From positions 1 to 27,706 of the IMG/VR virus record IMGVR_UViG_3300010885_048794: a stretch of 27,706 nucleotides of DNA; one strand, 5' to 3'. Below the pieces are notes generated by a model, which saw only the letters and a program-made list of their open reading frames with translations, made no database searches and was not told the DNA's origin. The number at the start of each line of letters is the position of its first letter. Within the stretch, counting starts at the first letter, position 1. The stretch comes from a virus. Below are positions 26,001-27,706 of the stretch, one piece after another. A program made the translations under genes and the position numbers.

Positions 26001-26606
26001 AACTATACACCAGGAACTTCATCGTCTTGTACAGTAAAAATATGTAACCAAATATGGATGACACATAATTTAGATGTATCCCATTATACTAATGGTGATT
26101 TAATAAGTGAAGTATCAGATGCTACAGAATGGTCTAACTTATCAAGAGGTGCTTATTGTTATTACAATAATGATTCTTCCAATAATTCGACATATGGTAA
26201 ATTATATAACTGGTATGCGGTAAATGACCCAAGAGGATTGGCACCTAGAGGATGGCATATTCCTCATCCTGATGAGTTTATGGCATTAAGTGCTTGTTTA
26301 GGTGGAGACGCAATTTCAGGAGGTCATTTAAAAGAAATTGGTACAAATCATTGGTCATTTCCTAATACAGGTGCAGATAATTTAAGTAATTTTACAGCAT
26401 TACCTGGAGGTATGAGATTAGTGCCACAGTTACAACCTCAACCAACAAATTTTATTGGACTTAATATATACGCAAATTTTTGGACTAATAGGTTAAATGT
26501 TGCTAATTTAGCGTATTATAGGTATTGTTCTTGGAATGATGCTTCATTTGTTTCAAGTAGTCAAACAATTAAAACCGGATTTTCTGTTAGATGTGTTAAA
26601 GATTAA
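23082..26606 (+). CDS. Large fibre/virion protein with a membrane segment and C-terminal FISUMP domain
   Basis: A 1174-residue protein. The N-terminal 370 residues are beta-rich and aromatic (GPQWWIVDPTTEPYHPNC at about 252-269) and resemble no family I can name. A Gly/Pro/Ser linker (about 402-440) is followed by CKICNALELLGLGLLALGG, a 23-residue hydrophobic span at about 450-472, and further cysteines. At about 625-665, WSCISQADAEAQAQLLFNYQ fits the DUF5977-type S-Q-A-D-A-x-A-x-A-Q motif seen in Bacteroidota proteins. Residues 985-1174 match the FISUMP (Fibrobacter succinogenes major paralogous) domain: CNQIWMTHNLDV, YGKLYNWYAV, GWHIPHPDEFMAL, ALPGGMR, and the ending GFSVRCVKD. A C-terminal FISUMP is likely the receptor-contact tip; this is inference. 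The leader is A-rich with no Shine-Dalgarno sequence. Confidence 0.75.
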   Translation: MPYTNSVTINLHNYDYSSPRPSFAVTGNTYDSRLRFANKTSQFHVQESTYGYVVFRVSYTGPISYLSVCFRPENGQSVSVSTDLNGLYLMSSMLLPVEWKILDGTNTTPNPSTFYVVVNVPQALTDILDVSIAAGVFGTPPTDSSVTIDYSCVTQINTYVTGLHVYSPYDAQGSISKLRTILYSMTPIQNWTYDTMVWNSPNLQNPALPWYYGYGDYVYKIGGPFDRAFGNQVRYRIKKKNFQRPKKTREIVGPQWWIVDPTTEPYHPNCVAPIMTDLGLVKQIYLASTLPKPPYYRYYMGYDPTDSVASNNSVFDVWSWTTSQNYPIIGSKHALLKLLSGIMEGYRYSGGYFNDFQFNYNPFDNDLGYAGFALISAGTATFALAELCKSLVNCDPNCPSNQIPTSTVPGHGGVGCPTDPSGPGSSGNNTSGGYGGDSNIPALCKICNALELLGLGLLALGGLFLLIDLIISWFTHYTHYYVETCTNILHFFCDTPYVSGDTRTTLYRNINISHVLPGWHNDGCYKYYQSGGFVVSKNVNEIPRGFEYETAAGVVWAAQRATQPDVPTLVTDFKKLVILCYTSGKPLPYCGRGLPIYYNSGSTTTISPKDLDCCDLELCNPVVITLPSATTWSCISQADAEAQAQLLFNYQVQYAISHHTTIPLADSAYGEIDVIFSHELKIEDIPTYDSLTFDARISQTPRIGMKLYYDSYGCTLTLDGYYATTGNTISSPYRTFYHTKNGVVDAIELMLLPTSTTTVSGKPIITLNRDYTSNWYLTETDSATLNTWSNQLAGIRHFNPNVLYTPYTLSLLNGASHTYTLKKGFIKTPSSHNNFQLYTDFVNTTYSEAPYGWYRPLITWLDEAQFLYQQNGRVLYLNIEEDCGYIVGSTSARGVHVTCVDSNGVITGIDTNMSIGINIYDVNGVIVNTSQVLLYLNQGQSTQFFNLSNIIRPTTDVGSIVITNINILIPTNTNYTPGTSSSCTVKICNQIWMTHNLDVSHYTNGDLISEVSDATEWSNLSRGAYCYYNNDSSNNSTYGKLYNWYAVNDPRGLAPRGWHIPHPDEFMALSACLGGDAISGGHLKEIGTNHWSFPNTGADNLSNFTALPGGMRLVPQLQPQPTNFIGLNIYANFWTNRLNVANLAYYRYCSWNDASFVSSSQTIKTGFSVRCVKD

Positions 26607-26628
26607 TAAAAAAAAATATTAAAATAAA

Positions 26629-27426
26629 ATGAGTAGATATATTAGAGTATCAATTTCACAAGGTTCATCATTAGGACCATACACTATTTACTATAATACC
26701 ATAAACCCTGTAAATATAGCGTCCATTTATAATGGTGTTGGACAACCGACACCATTGGCTAATAGTGTAACATTTGCCCAATTAACCAGTCCTACTTCTT
26801 TTATAGTGATAGTTCCGGATACGGCGACTCAAATAATTTTAGTTGATAATGTTAGTCCGTGTCCGCCAATAATACAAATAATACCTATACCGACATTAAC
26901 TCCGACATTGACTCCGACATTGACTCCGACACCTACTCGTCTTGTTGGAACTAGACTTACATTACAATGGGTGGTTAGACCTCAAGTACCTAATAATTTA
27001 CAAATAGCCACGGCGCCAATTATTAATAGTATATATCCGAATTCGTACACGTATGCGACATTAATTAGGAATGGTAATACAATAACTTCCCCAACATATC
27101 CTTTTCTTCCACCAACTTTAGTTACAAATAATAATGTTATTGTTAGTAGAACTGTTGATATTGCGACATTTATTACTCCAATTGATTCTAATTCTTTTGG
27201 TATATCAGGTGCTTGGACATACCCATCAGGAACGGTTAGTAATTTTACATTAAAAATTAATTTATATATTAATGGTATTCTTAAGACTACAACAACGATT
27301 AATCAAGGATGGACAACAGCACAATTAAATTCTACGGGTTTTGCTCAGTTATTAACTGGTAGTATATTTAGTGGTCCTGTAGTATTAAATAATTATGATA
27401 CTATATTAATAGAATATACGGTGTAG
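26629..27426 (+). CDS. Small fibre-like protein with a short Thr/Pro linker
   Basis: A 265-residue protein. Residues 1-75 form a small beta-rich domain, then SPCPPIIQII leads into a 16-residue Pro/Thr linker (88-103, PTLTPTLTPTLTPTPT), then a beta-rich C-terminal domain of about 155 residues (YTYATLIRNGNTI, AWTYPSGTVSNFTLKINLY). The linker is a miniature of the stalk in the 1413-residue protein, so the two probably belong to the same surface structure. It starts 22 bases after the FISUMP gene behind an A-rich leader. It ends with TAG, the only normal gene end here not using TAA, and the next base begins the stop of the minus-strand gene. No family recognised. Confidence 0.65.
   Translation: MSRYIRVSISQGSSLGPYTIYYNTINPVNIASIYNGVGQPTPLANSVTFAQLTSPTSFIVIVPDTATQIILVDNVSPCPPIIQIIPIPTLTPTLTPTLTPTPTRLVGTRLTLQWVVRPQVPNNLQIATAPIINSIYPNSYTYATLIRNGNTITSPTYPFLPPTLVTNNNVIVSRTVDIATFITPIDSNSFGISGAWTYPSGTVSNFTLKINLYINGILKTTTTINQGWTTAQLNSTGFAQLLTGSIFSGPVVLNNYDTILIEYTV
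26890..26937 (+). repeat. Four 12-bp units encoding the Thr/Pro linker
   Basis: CCGACATTAACT is followed by two copies of CCGACATTGACT and one of CCGACACCTACT. They encode PTLT three times and PTPT once. Unlike the long stalk array, CCG is used for every Pro, suggesting independent or recent expansion. Confidence 0.8.
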
Positions 27427-27706
27427 TTATTTATTATCACCCATTGTACGACCAATAGAATATTGGTTTAAATCAAGACCTGTTAATTTATTTAATTCTT
27501 GAACGTATTTTTCATGAAGTGATTCGCCTTTATTATAATCATTCATAAATTCTGCAGGTACATTATAAAAAGTTAAGGATAGCTTTGGATTCTCACCACT
27601 TCCACGAAAACCTATTTCTATTTCAGGATATGATGATTTTTTAATGGCATTCTCAATTCTATTTTCTATATTGTCAATATAGTCGTGATTTTTATAATTA
27701 AACCAA
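27427..27706 (-). CDS. C-terminal fragment of an unrecognised protein on the minus strand
   Basis: The minus strand is open from the window edge (first full codon at 27705-27703) to TAA, whose complement is TTA at 27427-27429: 92 codons without a start. The peptide is charged and Asn/Lys/Glu-rich, with a helical N-terminal part (YIDNIENRIENAIKKSS), a beta-strand pair (EIEIGFRGSG, KLSLTFYNVP) and a helical end (HEKYVQELNKLTGL), finishing in GRTMGDNK. It looks like a small soluble cytoplasmic protein; no family recognised. It is the only minus-strand gene in the window and marks the end of the late block. Confidence 0.7.
   Translation of the reverse strand, partial: WFNYKNHDYIDNIENRIENAIKKSSYPEIEIGFRGSGENPKLSLTFYNVPAEFMNDYNKGESLHEKYVQELNKLTGLDLNQYSIGRTMGDNK
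27451..27467 (+). terminator. Hairpin at the convergent gene junction
   Basis: ACCAATA (27451-27457) and TATTGGT (27461-27467) form a perfect seven-pair stem with a GAA loop, about 25 bases past the end of the + strand gene. It is followed by TTAAAT, a poor T tract. The location suits a terminator for the + strand block, but it lies inside the coding end of the minus-strand gene and could be chance. Confidence 0.3.

Noticed and set aside
1-27706. Genome-wide reassignment of TAG to an amino acid
   Set aside because: The long genes (983 to 1583 codons) contain no in-frame TAG, and the gene ending at 27426 stops at TAG exactly where the opposite gene ends. One internal TAG at 9330 is better treated as a local event unless the rest of the genome shows others.

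Overview
The window looks like part of the late structural region of a large tailed (contractile, T4-type baseplate) bacteriophage that infects a Bacteroidota host. The phage assignment rests on adjacent gp25-like and gp6-like baseplate wedge genes at 113-2425 and a gp7/P2 gpI-like wedge gene at 11937-14888. The host assignment is an inference. It rests on repeat and tip domains typical of Bacteroidota surface proteins (SprB-type repeats, PKD, a DUF5977-like motif, a FISUMP domain), strong A+T richness and an almost complete lack of Shine-Dalgarno sequences. No tRNA, rRNA, CRISPR array, integrase, transposase or defence gene was seen.

Layout. Bases 1-101 hold the 3' end of a small Cys-rich gene. 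Bases 113-2425 hold the gp25- and gp6-like genes. Bases 2521-10990 form a tightly packed block: a 1583-residue protein with internal membrane segments, a 588-residue protein of unknown role, a gene split by one in-frame TAG, and a PKD-containing protein. Bases 11029-18739 form a second block joined by TAATG overlaps: a 302-residue protein, the gp7/gpI-like protein, and a 1283-residue adhesin made of SprB repeats, a PKD-like domain and a leucine-rich repeat array. Bases 18812-27426 hold three fibre-like genes: a 1413-residue protein with a 3.2 kb Thr/Pro stalk, a 1174-residue protein with a membrane segment and a C-terminal FISUMP domain, and a 265-residue protein with a short version of the Thr/Pro linker. 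A minus-strand gene converges at 27427 with no gap and runs off the window.

Working picture (inference). The wedge genes build the baseplate, the large proteins decorate it, and the last four large genes make surface or receptor-contact structures assembled from modules also found on host surface proteins. Stop codons are nearly all TAA (TAG twice, TGA never), and the long genes read through in the standard code.

Most notable points: the single in-frame TAG at 9330-9332 inside an otherwise continuous reading frame, followed by an overlapping ATG and a T TTT TTA heptamer; the strictly Thr-alternating stalk with a higher-order aromatic punctuation motif; the SprB-PKD-LRR chimera; membrane segments inside two giant virion-type proteins; and an 18-base motif repeated at the same distance before two block-leading genes. 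I did not find a clearly new enzymatic or defence system.
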